A stretch of 64,000 nt of DNA from Leptidea sinapis (lineage: Eukaryota; Arthropoda; Insecta; Lepidoptera; Pieridae), in the NCBI RefSeq assembly GCF_905404315.1, contig NC_066284.1, positions 10,745,001 through 10,809,000 on the forward strand, read 5' to 3'. This document shows, one piece after another, positions 45,020 through 56,569 of this stretch. The stretch's first letter is position 1. Each line of letters starts with the position of its first letter. Position numbers and translations under genes: made by a program. The notes beneath the pieces are model-generated. The model was not told where the DNA came from. It saw nothing but the letters and a program-made list of their open reading frames with translations, and did no database searches.

Positions 45020-45690
45020 GCGCCATGCTAGCAGAGTTTTGCCCTCGAGGATCACAGAATGGAATAGTTTCTGGAGAATCTAAAGAACAGGACCTGGGCG
45101 TCATTAATAGAGCACGGCAATACTTTAAGTCAGCCTACATTCTAGCGCTCTACAAAGCGCAGGTCCGCCCACACATAGAGTATTGCTGTCATCTCTGGTC
45201 TGGCCCACCCCTGTATCAGCTCGATCCATTTGAACGCGTGCAACGCAGAGCAACTCAAATTGTCGGGGACCTAGTGCTCTGTGAACGGCTGAATCACTTG
45301 GCGTTGCGTAGAGACGTCGCTTCATTGTGCATCTTCTACGGCATTCATCACGGGGAAGGTGTTCGGAAGAGCTGTTTAACCTGATTCCTGCCGCTGAATT
45401 ACACCTTCGCACGATACACCACAAGTAAAGATATCACCCCCAACATCTGGATGTGTGGCGGTACTCCACAATGCGGTTTGAAGGAGCTTTCTTCCACGTA
45501 CTACAAAACTGTGGAATGAGCTTCCTTGTGCGGTGTTTCCGGGACGATACGACATGGGTACCTCCAAAAACAGTGCATACACCTTCCTTAAAGGCCGGCA
45601 ATGTTTCTGTGATTCCAAGAGAATAGGCGGTGATCACTTAACACCAGGTGACCCGTACGCTCGTTTGTCCTCCTATTCCAAAAAAAAGGA
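45020..45690 (+). mobile_element. LINE family B 3' end inserted into the RTE copy
   Basis: The plus strand frame from 45025 gives LGVINRARQYFKSAYILALY, KAQVRPHIEYCCHLWSGPPL, YQLDPFERVQRRATQIVGD and HLALRRDVASLCIFYGIHHG. Later frames give LIPAAELHLRT, FLPRTTKLWNELPCAVFPGR and YDMGTSKNSAYTFLKGRQ. The end is CTCGTTTGTCCTCCTATTCC and AAAAAAAA. It is the most 5'-extended copy of this family here and still lacks the RT catalytic core. Confidence 0.85.
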
Positions 45691-46379
45691 GCTCTCAGAA
45701 GCTCGGCTATAATTCCATCATCACCCGGCACCTTTAAGCTGTTAGAGCCATACTAATATCCTAGAGGCTGACGTCTGGGATATCGTAGGTATAGTGTCGG
45801 GTTAATTTGCCTCTTGGGTCTTAAACCTTGTTGATAACAAGTGCCCGTGCAGTCGTGTATGCCCTACTGCCCATAGAACTTTTCGCCCGCCCTCAAAAAT
45901 TCGGGTTCAAGTTTAGCTTCGTCAGTTGGCTCTGCTCAATTGAGAAATCACGTGTCAATATTTTGAAGCCTTTGTTACGCTCTATGGCCGCCTTCACACA
46001 ATCTGTGTTATGGCGACGTATATTGCGAGTCAATGACTTGGAGATCTATCTATTTAGCTGCCTATACCGGGATGCATGGTCCGGGGACTGAAGGGCCATT
46101 TGGCGCCTTACATCGATCAATTTGAGGGTAGAGGCTGAGATTTTTATGGTTCTTTTGAACTGCTGGTCTTCAAGAACTTAGACCCTGCCGTTTGAATATT
46201 TTTATTATACTCATCCACGTCAACGCAGTCACCGAGGCATTAGAAGCTGTTATGCAATTCGGATTAAAAGTTTTCTGGGTCTCGGATCTGCATGGGTACA
46301 GGTCAGAGCGTAGTAGACTTTACCAGTCGAGACCACTCCAGTTTTGAATTGATATTCAATGTGCCTCTTACAATGCGGT

Positions 46380-47080
46380 GATCACTCCCAATTTCACTAA
46401 CTTGATCAGAGACATCATTTAATATATGTCTTTTGGTCGACATAATGAAGTCAATCTCTTTTTTGGTGGCACCATCGGGGCTGATTCAAGTCCATTTGCA
46501 TTGTTCAGGCTTCATGAAGAAAGAGTTTATCTTAAAGAAAACCTGTTTATCCATGAAGTCAGCCAGCATCTGGCCTCAAACGTTCCGATTTCTATAACCA
46601 AATTGCCCCACTCTCAATTCATCGCTGCTACGTTTGCCCAGTGTTGCGTTGAAGTCTCCCATGACATGTGGGTCTTAGGAGTTTGAATGACTGTTTAGAT
46701 GTCCTCATACATAGCCTTCACCTCCTCGTGTGAGTGTGTCGAAGTCAGAGCGTAAAGCTGAATGACCTTCAGCGAATAATAGTAGTAATTCGGAGTATTA
46801 AGGACGCTACCCTATTCGACACGCTCCCCACCTCAGTTACGTTGCTGACGAGAGACTTATGCACGAGCAACCCGACACCACCCTAGGACAGTTGGTCACC
46901 CTCCCGGAAGTAGAGGAGGTGTCCGGAGTTTAGGACTATCGAATCCTCACCTTACCTTCGGACCTCAGACAACCTTACGACATCCCATTGTAGTCTGCTC
47001 AAAACTTCCTCTAGTTCCTCCAACTTCTCGTCGGTCCGCAGTGTCTTGCCATGATATGTTGCAAGGGTATTCGTTGGTGG
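46380..47080 (-). pseudogene. RTE endonuclease domain remnant
   Basis: Recognisable pieces in order are GCRKVV (for DVVGLSEVR), TPPLLPGG, SLKVIQLYALTSTHSHEEVK followed by AMYEDI (RTE: LKVIQVYAPTSTHxDEEVExFYEDI), AAMNWELGNLVIEIGTFEAR (for DELGVGxFGxGxRNERG), and PMVPPKKRLTSLCRPKDI (for PDGxTKNEIDFIMxxKRDI). These correspond to an apurinic-type endonuclease that nicks the target DNA. The catalytic GDFNA motif is decayed. Confidence 0.75.
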
Positions 47081-47344
47081 TAGCGTTGCCCAACCCGGGC
47101 ATTCTTAGCACCCCCTGCTCCGTCGCTTATGTGGCTGCTCCGTGGCCACCACGAGCGAGGCCGTCGGGGACTGAGGGCCGGGGTCTTACAGTGTCTTACT
47201 GCGATCGCCGACCCGATCCCAGTAGATGTTGGTGCACCTCGGAAGGATGCTGCTGCCCATCCTTCAATGTATCCCTTAGTCGCCTCCTAAGACCCCCACG
47301 GGAGGAGATGGAGTGGTGCTATTTTGGTGCAACGCCACCTGCAT

Positions 47345-47780
47345 ATTCACACGCACTCTGTGTTTAAAAATGCGCTTGATGAACGAAAAAAGAAATTGAG
47401 GCTTTGTAATAAAAGATTCATCCTAATATGATGTTTCCTGTACGATGGTACGGAACCGTTTGTGCGTGAGACTCACTGACAGATTTTTTTATTTTAACCG
47501 TACGGAATACTAAAATATATTTCACATAACGAATAGAGTTGTTGAGACTACTACATGGCCACATTATCTCTAGACCTCACTGGAACGTCAAGCCCCCTTC
47601 CGTTACCCTTCCACCCCCTCTCGCATGTCTTGTTGTGTCAGTACGGTTTGCAGTTTCATTACCGTTATTTCCTTTTTTGATAATTTCATGCTTTATTTTT
47701 GAAGCTTTCATTGTTACAGTTTGACTTTTGTTGTTAATAGTTCTGTAGTTTATGTTGTTCTGTGTCTTTTAATAGTGCTG
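47345..47780. other. Non-coding stretch
   Basis: No supported gene. Confidence 0.35.
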
Positions 47781-47783
47781 CTA

Positions 47784-48095
47784 TTTTTTTATAAAAATAA
47801 GGGACGAGACGAGCAGGACGTTCAGCTGATGGTAATTGATACGCCCTGCCCATTTCAATGCAGTGCCGCGCAGGATTGTTGAAAAACCCAAAAATTCTGA
47901 GCGGCACTACAACTGCGCTCGTCAGCTTGAGATATAAGATGTTAAGTCTATTTTGCCCAGTAATTTCACTAGCTACGGCGCCCTTCAGACCGAAACACAG
48001 TAATGCTTCCACATTACTGCTTCACGGTAGAAATAGGCGCCGTTGTGGTACCCATAATCTAGCCGGCATCCTGTGCAAAGGAGCCTCCCAATGGT
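47784..48095 (-). repeat. Dispersed repeat A, near full length
   Basis: Inverted, about 312 bp. Starts TTTTTTTATAAAAATAAGGG and ends GGCTCC CAATGG-type, a diverged form of the CCAGTGGG start. Confidence 0.82.
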
Positions 48096-48224
48096 GAAGT
48101 GTGTTAGAAAAATAAAAATTTTTTTACTTAACCCAGATTCTTTCATTCATTTTTCAACATTATAATAAACGTTATCAGCACCACAACATTATTTAATACT
48201 GAAAAAAAAAAGTTGTTTATTTAT

Positions 48225-48335
48225 TAATAATAATATTCTAGTGATGCTTGTTTTGCACACCGTAATCAAGCGACGATGTGACGTCATCGACGTCAGGTCC
48301 AGAGAGCATATAACCGGGTAGTACACAACAAATGA
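48225..48335 (-). repeat. Dispersed repeat H, second copy
   Basis: The reverse complement of 9610-9725: TTACGGTGTGCAAAACAAGC and CATCACTAGAATATT. Confidence 0.55.
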
Positions 48336-48339
48336 ATGG

Positions 48340-48660
48340 ATTTCGAATCAGCTTACCTTCCTTAAGACAGTTACTGATATCTTTCGACCAACAGACATTA
48401 ACTTAATGCAATATTATGCTTATCATAGAATTGTAAATTTAACATAATGCAGTACCCGGTTCAATGACCGCTAGGCCACACCCCCAAGTCACGCCCACAA
48501 CAAGCGCCGCCCATCCACACATAATTAAATTAAAACTATTTGTACGAACGGTGAATAGAATTTTATAATTTAATAAATTTTAATAGCTATACTTGTAAAG
48601 TTATTTTGTTAACTTTAACTTGAGCTGTACGCGTGTTCGAACATTGAATGGATTTAATTA
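48340..48660. other. Non-coding stretch
   Basis: Nothing recognisable. Confidence 0.35.
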
Positions 48661-48665
48661 TTAAA

Positions 48666-48948
48666 CTAGCGGCTGCCCTTGACTTTGCCTGGGCAGATTT
48701 AATTGCAACGGAAATCGTACCCTGGATGGGTTTTTGCATGATTTCATGGGTTTTTTTTTTTATTTTTAGCGCAGTACTCTTTTTTTTTTTACTCTAAAGT
48801 AAAAGTCGCTTCAGTAACTCTTTTTATTATAATCTATCCTGTTTAGTTACTGAAAAGGATCTGTAGTAATCTGTGGAGACGATTTGGAGATTCGCTGGAA
48901 CACAGCCATTCAATATTTTATTCGCTCCTTTTCTGGAATAACTTATGC
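48666..48948 (-). mobile_element. Helitron-like element, second family (left arm)
   Basis: On the minus strand the 3' end is CTGCCC-AGGCAAAGTCAA-GGGCAG (hairpin), then CCG and CTAG, with A/T host bases beside it. The body matches 50588-50830 in reverse complement through CACAGATTACTAC and GAAGCGACTTTTAC. Confidence 0.6.
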
Positions 48949-49245
48949 ATTTTTTTTAATGTTTCAAAGTAAAAAATAATTGTTCAGCAATTGATAAGTG
49001 TTAGTTTTTATGTAAGTAAGTACTTATAGTTTAGTGTTAGTTTATTGGTAATAGGATAGTATACCCAATAAATGGAACGATCACCTCGACTATACTTACT
49101 TAAATATTATATATATGCGTATGAAATATTTTGCTTGTATTATGGTTTAGACTCTGTTATCAAAAATATGGCAATCACAACTTTGAATAAAATGTGAATA
49201 ACTAAATAGCATATTTTTTTTAATAGAAGAGGAGGATAAATGTAC

Positions 49246-49630
49246 AAATTCAAATTCAAATATTTTAATTCAAAATAGGATGTCACATCCTTAGTCAAAC
49301 TTACCACCCATTCCAAAATGAATGCCTCAAACCTGAGAAGAATGGGCGCAACAAACTCAGCGGGCTTTTTTTTATCGAATAAATATGTTTACAAAGTAAT
49401 ATTGTACAATTAAACTTATTATTTAATAGCCTAAGGGCGGTCACTCCATTCCCAATCTGTGGTATAATTAAGAAAGTCATTTATGTTATAATAACCTTTA
49501 CCACACAAACGTTTTATAACAATTCTTTTCAAAAACGTAATACTTTTGTTTTGAACACTTTCTGGGATCTGGGATTTGTTGTAAAAGCATATACATCGCC
49601 CCACAAAACACTTACTAACTCTAACTCTCT
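49246..49630 (-). mobile_element. LINE family C 3' end
   Basis: Inverted: tail CAAATTCAAATTCAAATATT, UTR GGGCGCAACAAACTCAGCGG, then the coding end up to AAGTGTTTTGTGGGGCGATG on the minus strand. Confidence 0.82.
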
Positions 49631-49759
49631 AACATATAATGAATACAAAAACGAGCGAGGATAGAACCGGGGGCTTCGTGGTGAGAGTCAACGGTTCAAT
49701 CTATTGTGCCATGTGTAAGAAGAAAATAATTCATATAGGTATGTGTATTGGAAACTTAA

Positions 49760-50180
49760 AAGGAAGAGGTGTACAAACGAGCGTACCAGTCAACTGATGC
49801 AAAGTGATCATCTCTGGCCGCTAACATTCTCTTGCAGCACCAGAGGAAATCGGCCGGCCTTTTAGAAAGATTTACCCTCTTTTTTTTTAAAGTAGGTACC
49901 CATGTCGTATCGTCCTGTAAACTCCTCTCAAGGTAGCTCATTCCGTATCTTCGTTGTACGTGGAGGAAATTTCCTTGAAAACCGCACTGAGAAGGAACTC
50001 CACATATCCAGATATTGGAGATGATATCCTAACTTGTGGCTTGTCGTGCGAAGGTGTAATTTGGCGGCAGTAATTATGTCAAACAGTTCTTTGGAGTACT
50101 AGGTCACAGAATGAAGTGACGTAACTACACAACGCCAAGCCGTCCAGGGAGCACTCGACCCTTGATAATTTGAGCAGCTT
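49760..50180 (-). mobile_element. LINE family B 3' end
   Basis: GTACAAACGAGCGTACCAGT, ACCCATGTCGTATCGTCCTG and ATCCAGATATTGGAGATGAT follow the family B order in inverse. Several small deletions. Confidence 0.75.
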
Positions 50181-50184
50181 TGAT

Positions 50185-50585
50185 TTTATTTAGATTAAAG
50201 TTGATTTGGGAAATAACCTTGCGCTATGTTTCACAAAGGCGTAAAATGACAACCGACACGCGCTTGACCGCTTTAATTACACCGTGAAATCAGCCGTGAA
50301 AGCGTTAATTGTTAAATTAATAAAAAGATCCATTTACAATTAAGATCGGTTTTTGTTAAAAACTGTGTTGAAGTGTTACAATAAGTCTGTCTAACTTAAT
50401 TATTGTTTTAGGATTTGATACCAATGGCTTACAATTCAGTGTCACGCAGGATTTTTGAAAAACGCTAAATTGTGAGCGGGACCGCATTTAAAAAAAGTCC
50501 ACGTTTTCCATCGGATAAAATGCCAACATATTATGGAAACATAATTAGTCTAATCTAAGACAAATATAAATTAAATTTGCATAAC
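50185..50585. other. Non-coding stretch
   Basis: Holds at about 50440-50500 a faint repeat A trace (CAGTGTCACGCAGGATTTTT). Nothing else. Confidence 0.35.
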
Positions 50586-50587
50586 TT

Positions 50588-50830
50588 TTACCAGAAAAGG
50601 AGCGATTAAAATATTGAATGGCTGTGTTCCAGCGAATCTCCAAATCGTCTCCACAGATTACTACGGATCCTTTTCAGTGACTAAACAGAATAGATTTTAA
50701 TAAAAAGAGTTACTGAAGCGACTTTTACTTTAGAGTAAAAAAATAGAGTACTGCGCTTAAAATAAAAAAAAAAACTCATGAAATCATGCAAAAACCCATC
50801 CAAGGGTACGATTAACTATTAGCATTGGGC
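50588..50830 (+). mobile_element. Helitron-like element, second family (right arm)
   Basis: CAGAAAAGGAGCGATTAAAA through ATGCAAAAACCCATCCAAGG and GTACGATT is the reverse complement of 48720-48948. Its hairpin and CTAG end are missing. Confidence 0.6.
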
Positions 50831-50939
50831 AAAAAAAATATATTATATAGTGTTTTATAACTTTTGGAAACTTCATTGGTTAAGTGTTAGTTTTGTTAAT
50901 ATTTATTATTATAATACTGTTTGTCTCTACATAAATATA

Positions 50940-51050
50940 TAAAAGTCATAGAAGGCATTTATTTTGTCAAAATTGATTCCTTTGGAATTATTTTTGATGT
51001 CATTTCTAATACTGCTACCGCTTCGGAAACAAATGGCGCTCTGAATTTAT
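50940..51050 (-). mobile_element. LINE family E 3' end, partial
   Basis: AGGCATTTATTTTGTCAAAA, TTTTTGATGTCATTTCTAAT and CGCTTCGGAAACAAATGGCG match other E copies. Cut off at the Helitron-like body that follows. Confidence 0.7.
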
Positions 51051-51064
51051 GTATATTGAGGCAT

Positions 51065-51438
51065 GTAATTTATATATATTAAGATGTACTTAATACATAT
51101 AAATTACGTGACACGTTGTTTGTCCGCGATGGACTCCTAAACTAATGAACGGATATTAATGAGGATCACTTCATGGAGTGCAGTTTGGTCCAACTTGAGA
51201 GATAGGATTTTTTTAAGTTTTTATTTCGATATGGGACCCATAATTATTTTTATTTTCAATATTTGTTTTGTTTGGACATAATATTTTCTATTAAGAGAAT
51301 TTAGTGACGCACGCTTTGACAGTTTTGCTGTGAAATAATTTCATTATAACAACAGGGAGCATTTTTTACTAAAAAATACTTGATGTTTTGAAATATTATT
51401 GACAAATTCCTATAAAACAGTATTTTTTTATTATCTAG
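51065..51438 (+). mobile_element. Helitron-like element
   Basis: Shares GATATTAATGAGGATCACTT, CATGGAGTGCAGTTTGGTCC and CAACTTGAGAGATA with 17316-17668 in the opposite orientation. Ends in TTATCTAG followed by T, but has no clear terminal hairpin. Confidence 0.55.
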
Positions 51439-51563
51439 TATCTACAGAACGAATATATATTATATCTTTAACTAAGTATAAGGGATTTAATTGTAAGTTA
51501 AGTGATAAGAACATATCACTATCCAAAAAAAGATGATTCTACGTAAAACGGTTCATTGTAATA

Positions 51564-51570
51564 AATTAGT
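51564..51570 (+). repeat. Target-site duplication of the Jockey element, 3' side
   Basis: AATTAGT, identical to 55822-55828. Confidence 0.75.
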
Positions 51571-51903
51571 CTTGGTCTTCTCTCGCCGCGCTTGCGAGGG
51601 CGCGGTAGGGGAATGCTGATCGGGACTTCTTGTCCCCTGCAGCAGATTTCACTCGCCGCCCGTGGATACGGGCAGGTCATTGGGGTGGGTGCGATTGCTC
51701 CTTGCTGTCCTCTTCTTCGCTTTAAATGGTGTCATTTGTCGGGGGAGCGGATGCTCCCCTTTGTGGTAATCTTAGGAGCTGAGGAAGCGCCTGTTCCCTC
51801 AGCTCTGGTGTCAAGTCCGGTGAGTTATCGCCAGTTTGCGCGGACCCTGGCAATCAGCCCCAAAGAAGAAGGAGGGCAATCAGCCGGGACGGGCGCAAAC
51901 ACG

Positions 51904-54500
51904 TCACTCTTCTTCCTCGTCCCACACGAGATCGCGCGGGTAGCGGCGGCCGTCAGGTGGTCGCGCGTACCAGGGGGCCAGATCTCGCAGGTGATGGAGA
52001 TCGGACGCGTCGGCACGCGCGAACATGTTGACGGCGAGACGACAAATGAAGTCGTGCAGGCTCTCGACTTTTAGGTCCCTCTGAATTGTCTGGTTCCTCA
52101 CGTACCATGGTGCGCCCGTGATGCGACGGAGAATCTTGGTTTGAGTGGTTTGAATCCTTTTCCGGCTGCGTAGGTGGGTCTTGTACACTAAGATCTTCAC
52201 CTTCAGAGGGAGTCTTGAGGAGAGCACTGGATAAAGTAAGGCCATCGCGACGTTTGTTAACGCGATGGTCTTCGTGACGTGCTCAATTATTCGATGGTGA
52301 CCCCGAGGTACTTTACCATCGGGGACCACGCAATGCCCTGTCCGTTTAGCTGCAACCTATGCTGGCCTGTGAGCACACTCCCGGTCGCGAGCGCCTGGGT
52401 TTTGCCCAAGTTCACCGATAGTCGCCACTTTTTGAGCCATTCTGGCAGGGTGTCCAGCTGGCGCTGCATCTTCTCAGCGGCGTGCGTCACATTGAGTGAC
52501 GTGGTAATGTACGCCGCGTCATCTGCATACAGCGCCAGAGTTGCCGTCGGTTCGAGCGGGATGTCATCTGTGTATTTGGCATACAGCAGGGGTGACATGC
52601 AGCTCCCCTGCGGTACGCCGGTGATCATCATTTTGGGCGATGAGATGGCATCATCTACCCTTTCTCGAAACCGACGATTTTCGAGGAAGTTGGCGACTAT
52701 CTTCACCAGGCGGGGAGATGTCGACGTTGCAGCTATTTTGTGCACGAGTCCAGAGTGCTAAACACGGTCGAACGTCTTCTGCATGTCCAGGAATACTGCC
52801 ACAGCTTTTTCTCTCTTGTTGAGAGAAGCGGTGAGGGTGTGGAGTACCCTGGACAGCTGCAGCGTGGTGCTGTGTTCAGCGCGGAAGCCAAACTGTTCCC
52901 TAAGCTCGATGTGGGGTCTCAGGAGTGACAGCAGGAGAGATTCGAATATCTTCGATTGGGTCGCCAGAAGAGTTATGGGCCAGTAGCTTTGTGCTAGTGC
53001 GCTGTCTTTCCCCAGCTTCGGGATCATTATAACGAGGCCTTCTTTCCAGATACTTGGAAAGTGCCCCGCGCGCTGGATGCCATTGAAGAGTCGCGTCATC
53101 GCCGCGATCGTTTGACGCGGCAGATGACGCAGGGTGGCGTTTGTAATACCATCCACACCCGGGGCCTTTTTGGGCCTCGTACGAAGGATGGAACTTCTCA
53201 CTTTTGTTGGGGAGAAGAACACCGCGTCTTCTTGTGCCGCTACCGGTCGTTCGAGATATTCGGCAACCTCTCTCTCAACTGCTGTCACGTGAGCTGCGTC
53301 GTCAGTTGGATTCGGCTGGAACTGGCGTTCAAGATGTTCGGCGAAGATGTCAGCACGCTCTACCACTGCGTATCTGAAGGCTCCGTCGGGGTGACGCAGC
53401 GGGCGAGCTGGGGGCGCCGAGTTGGTAATCTGGCGGCACAGACAATGAAGTACGGATACATCGTCCGCGGCCTCGCCAATCGTTTCTTCCCAGCTCTCGG
53501 CGGCATCTTCTTCGAGCTTCTTCTTGACCAGGCTGCCCAGCCTATTTAAGCGAGTTTTTAGTGTTGGGCACCTGGTCTCCTGCCATCTTCGGCGTAGGAC
53601 TCGTTTCTCGAGGATGAGTTGCCGCAGTTTTGCAGGCAACTCTGGCATCTTCCTGGACTCGGTTTCCTTTGTGGTGGTGGCCAGCGACCGCTGGATTCTC
53701 TCCGTGAGAGGCGAGGGCTTCAACGTCTGCAGCTGTCTCTACCTTCCGGGATGGAGTGCTGGCTGCCCGCTCTTCCGCGAACACCTTCCAGTTCGTAACC
53801 CGGCGTGATGGTCTTGGTGGTGCTCGCGTTGCGGTGGCGTTTAAAGTAATAAGGACTGGAAGGTGGTCTGACAGAAGCTCATCTATAAGAGTTTCCTGAG
53901 TCAGATGACAGTCCAAGTTCTTGAGAACGGTGAAATAAATCTCATCCGGAAGGTGTTCGTGGTTGTCCGGGTAGTGGGTGGGAACCTCCGGGCCGTGGAC
54001 CTCGTATCTATGTTGGATGGAGTCATTAAAATGTGTTCTGCACGCGGTGTGGCCGTTCTGGCATTCCAGGCTGGGTGCTTGCAGTTCCAGTCCCCAGCGG
54101 CGAGAGTTGCTTTCGGGGAGTTAAGCAACTGTCGCACATCACTGGGAACGAGCCTTCCGTTTGCCGGCCTGTAAATGGCAAAGATGCGCAAGTCCTGACC
54201 GCTGATCTGGAGCTCAACACCGAGGGCTTGTATACTATTCAGATTCACCATCGGGAGCGGTTGGTGAAGCAACCCCCTTCTAACGAGCACGACCAATCCC
54301 CTGTAAGGACCGCGCTCACTGTGTTCATCCTTGCGGTAAGTGATGAAGCCTGAGACCCGAAGTGTGTTAGCCCTCGCCAGCAGTGTTTCGCTGATGAGGG
54401 CGATGTCTACGTTCTGGTCTCGAAGGAGGTTCTTCAGCAACGGCAGCTTCTTTTGAATTCCTCTGATATTCCAATGTATTATTCTCAGCGGGTTATCCAT
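51904..54500 (-). pseudogene. Jockey ORF2 (endonuclease and reverse transcriptase), disrupted
   Basis: The endonuclease starts MDNPLRIIHWNIRGIQKKLP with IALISETLL and GDWNCKHPAWN. A frameshift near 54050 and another near 53725 follow, the second frame holding SDHLPVL. The RT has KKAPGVDGITNATLRHLP, SYWPITLLATQSKIFE, EQFGFRAEHSTTLQ, FLDMQKTFDRV, GVPQGSCMSPLLYA and the YADDAAYI box. TAG at 52758-52760 replaces a probable Trp codon. A frameshift near 52310 leads to the thumb region (TKTIALTNVAMALLYPV, ILRRITGAPWYVRN). Between LRSR and KRIQTTQ about 17 residues are deleted. It nicks the target and copies the RNA in living relatives. Confidence 0.85.
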
Positions 54501-54622
54501 TTATGAGGTTACAATCTCCATCAATCTGTTCATCCCGCTGAGGATGATTGAAGCCAAATCGTCATCTTCTTTTTGAAGGGCAAGGATGACCGTTTGGAAT
54601 ATCTCCATAGAAGCATTGATCA

Positions 54623-55707
54623 TCAGGTCCTTCTTGCCCTTCGTTGGCTTCTTTGTGGCCGTGGTTGGAGGCCTTGTTCCAGATCTGGCATCATTAGGGC
54701 GCTTCTTCTTTTTGACCTTCTTCTTTTTTTGACCGCAGCAACCGTGGGTGGGGCTTGGCGCCTGGGTATGGCCTCGTTAGCCGGGGCCATTAGGCTTGTT
54801 GCCTCTTTTGGCTGCTCCACCGCTCGAGCGAGCTCCTGGGCTGGCTGGGGCTGCTTGGCCTTTTTGCCAGTCTTGGCGATTGGCCCTGCTTTCTTGTTTC
54901 TTACTTCTTTCTTGAAAACAGGGCATCGGGAGTTGTTTGCGGGGTGAGGGCCTCCGCAATTCGCACAGGTTCCGGGTTCAGAAAGTAAGCGGGGGCATTC
55001 CTTCGCCGTGTGTTCCCCACCGCATCGCACGCAGGCAAGTGGCCTGTGACACCCATGCAAGGAGTAGCGAAATATCTGGCACCTGTGGCATTGTGCCGGC
55101 CCCCTCTTCGATCTCCAGGCTTCGAATTTTACACCCAGCATACACAGTATTTCTTTGATTTCAAAGATGCCGGGTGTGAGATTTGGCGACCTCTTCATTA
55201 TTGCGAAGAAGATACAGCCCGGACGCACTTGTCTGGCCCGTATATTCCTCACATATTCTGGCTCGAAGCCGAGCCTGCGCAACTCCTTTTCAATCTCTTC
55301 GAGCTCAGTTGTCACGTGTAGCCCTCTAATTGCGAATTTCGCACTTTTCTCCGCCGGCAGTGAATAGCTGAACCAAGACATCCTATCAGTTTTCTCCAAT
55401 ACTGTGAGGTATCTCTGAATGGTTCTATATTCATTTTCATCTGCCGGGGTGAATCTGTACCCTTCCCCAAACGGGCGGGCATTTGGGGCCCTTCCCAACT
55501 TTTCTTTGAGTGCACGGAAGTGGTGCAGTTTGGGAGGTTCTCACAAATTAGTGGCGGGAGTCTCTTACTTGCCGGCTGAGGCGTTTTTTGCCCGAGCGTG
55601 GTAGTGGTCGATGTCGTGGTTGCTTTTGACCCAGCTGTCGAAGGTTGGGGTCGGCTTGCCACACTTGTAGGTGGTGGCGGTGCCGTGACGATGGCAGCGT
55701 CAGTCAT
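54623..55707 (-). pseudogene. Jockey ORF1 (Gag-like, CCHC zinc knuckles), frameshifted
   Basis: Starts MTDAAIVTAPPPPTS in a Pro/Thr/Ser-rich region. Near 55530 a one-base loss moves the reading frame to that of GRAPNARPFGEGYRFTPADE. The middle has a PRE_C2HC-like part (ENEYRTIQRYLTVLE). Then come knuckles: CHRCQIFRYSLHGCHRPLAC, CVRCGGEHTAKEC and CANCGGPHPANNSRC. A basic KKRRRSKRRS tail follows. ORF1 proteins of this clade bind the element RNA. About 360 codons would be the full length, usual for the clade. Confidence 0.82.
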
Positions 55708-55821
55708 TTTCGGCCTCCAAGGCCCCCGCCCGGCTTCGCTGTAAAAGCCGTCAGGGCTATCAGCACAGAGGAGGTTTTTAGTCGGTAGGGGGGGTCACCC
55801 GAGCCCCGTTTCGGGGTCTTC

Positions 55822-55828
55822 AATTAGT
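55822..55828 (+). repeat. Target-site duplication of the Jockey element, 5' side
   Basis: AATTAGT, identical to 51564-51570. Confidence 0.75.
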
Positions 55829-55829
55829 A

Positions 55830-56515
55830 AATGTATTTTATTCCTCTCGAAAAAAAAATCAGTTTAATTAACTGCATGTATTTTTTTCATAAATTTAAAA
55901 AGTTAAGTATTTTTTCTTTTATTTTAATTAATAAATATATTTTAAATCTACAATAAAAAAAAACAAACCGATCATATGGTTCATTTAAGCACAAATAAGT
56001 CTCAAAGACAACCTTATTTTTTTACAGTCTTGACAGAGTTGAGCGGCACATTGAAGGCAAATTGCTGTTTAAAGCAGCAGCAAAATAATCTAGTCTGTCT
56101 GTTTAGTTAACTTGGACATATACTGCATAGTTTTCTTGCTGGTGGTTCTGCAGTCTGAGGATTAGGCTGGAGAGGAGGCAAATCTTTACCTCAAACTCTT
56201 TTATCATCAAACGCAGCTCCCTCGGTAAACGGTCACTATAAACTAGTTCTTACAAAGATGGAAGAAATGAGTGAGGAAAATTTCCCATTCGCAATTCACC
56301 TTCCAAGTGGTGTTTCTACGTATTCACACCAGAAGCATCTCATCAATACATAGTTCAAACCATTTTAATAGGGTACTGAGCAGGACAGCCATGACAATTA
56401 GCGATCGGGCAACGTTCAATTTGGTTGATGGTGTCTGGCAGACTACAACCTCAGTTGCAGAAGGATGTACGTACTTTAACTGTTCTAACCACTCTGAATG
56501 ATCTCAACCCTGTGT
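55830..56515. other. Non-coding or unrecognised transposon DNA
   Basis: 56030-56515 has a higher GC content than its left neighbour and may be the 5' continuation of LINE D. I recognise no domain in its frames. Confidence 0.3.
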
Positions 56516-56569
56516 TTACGCGAACGAGCGTGACAGCTGAGCTCGATTCAATAAGCACCAAATAAATGC

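Larger units (their letters stand above)
44290..47340 (-). mobile_element. RTE-clade LINE, decayed, split by a LINE B insertion
   Basis: Read on the minus strand from 47340 down, it has a 5' leader, an endonuclease (about 47080-46380), the start of the RT (to about 45697), then a LINE B insertion in opposite orientation (45020-45690), and the RT core and thumb (45015-44330). About 35 codons between the ELLRA and LLKNFRP motifs are missing at the insertion point. Many stops and frameshifts show it is old. Confidence 0.8.
51571..55821 (-). mobile_element. Jockey-clade LINE, near full length, 7-bp target duplication
   Basis: A GC-rich 4251-bp element. On the minus strand it starts GAAGACCCCGAAACGGGG, has a 5' UTR, ORF1 with CCHC knuckles (from 55707), ORF2 with endonuclease and RT (from 54500) and a 3' UTR that ends GAAGACCAAG. 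It is flanked by AATTAGT (plus strand) at 51564-51570 and 55822-55828. There is no poly(A) tail. Frameshifts, one nonsense codon and one internal deletion disable both ORFs. The base composition differs sharply from the flanks. Confidence 0.88.

Noticed and set aside
51592..52074. 160-codon plus-strand ORF, and other plus-strand ORFs to 55.6 kb
   Set aside because: They are antisense shadows of the Jockey element, left open by its GC-rich codons.
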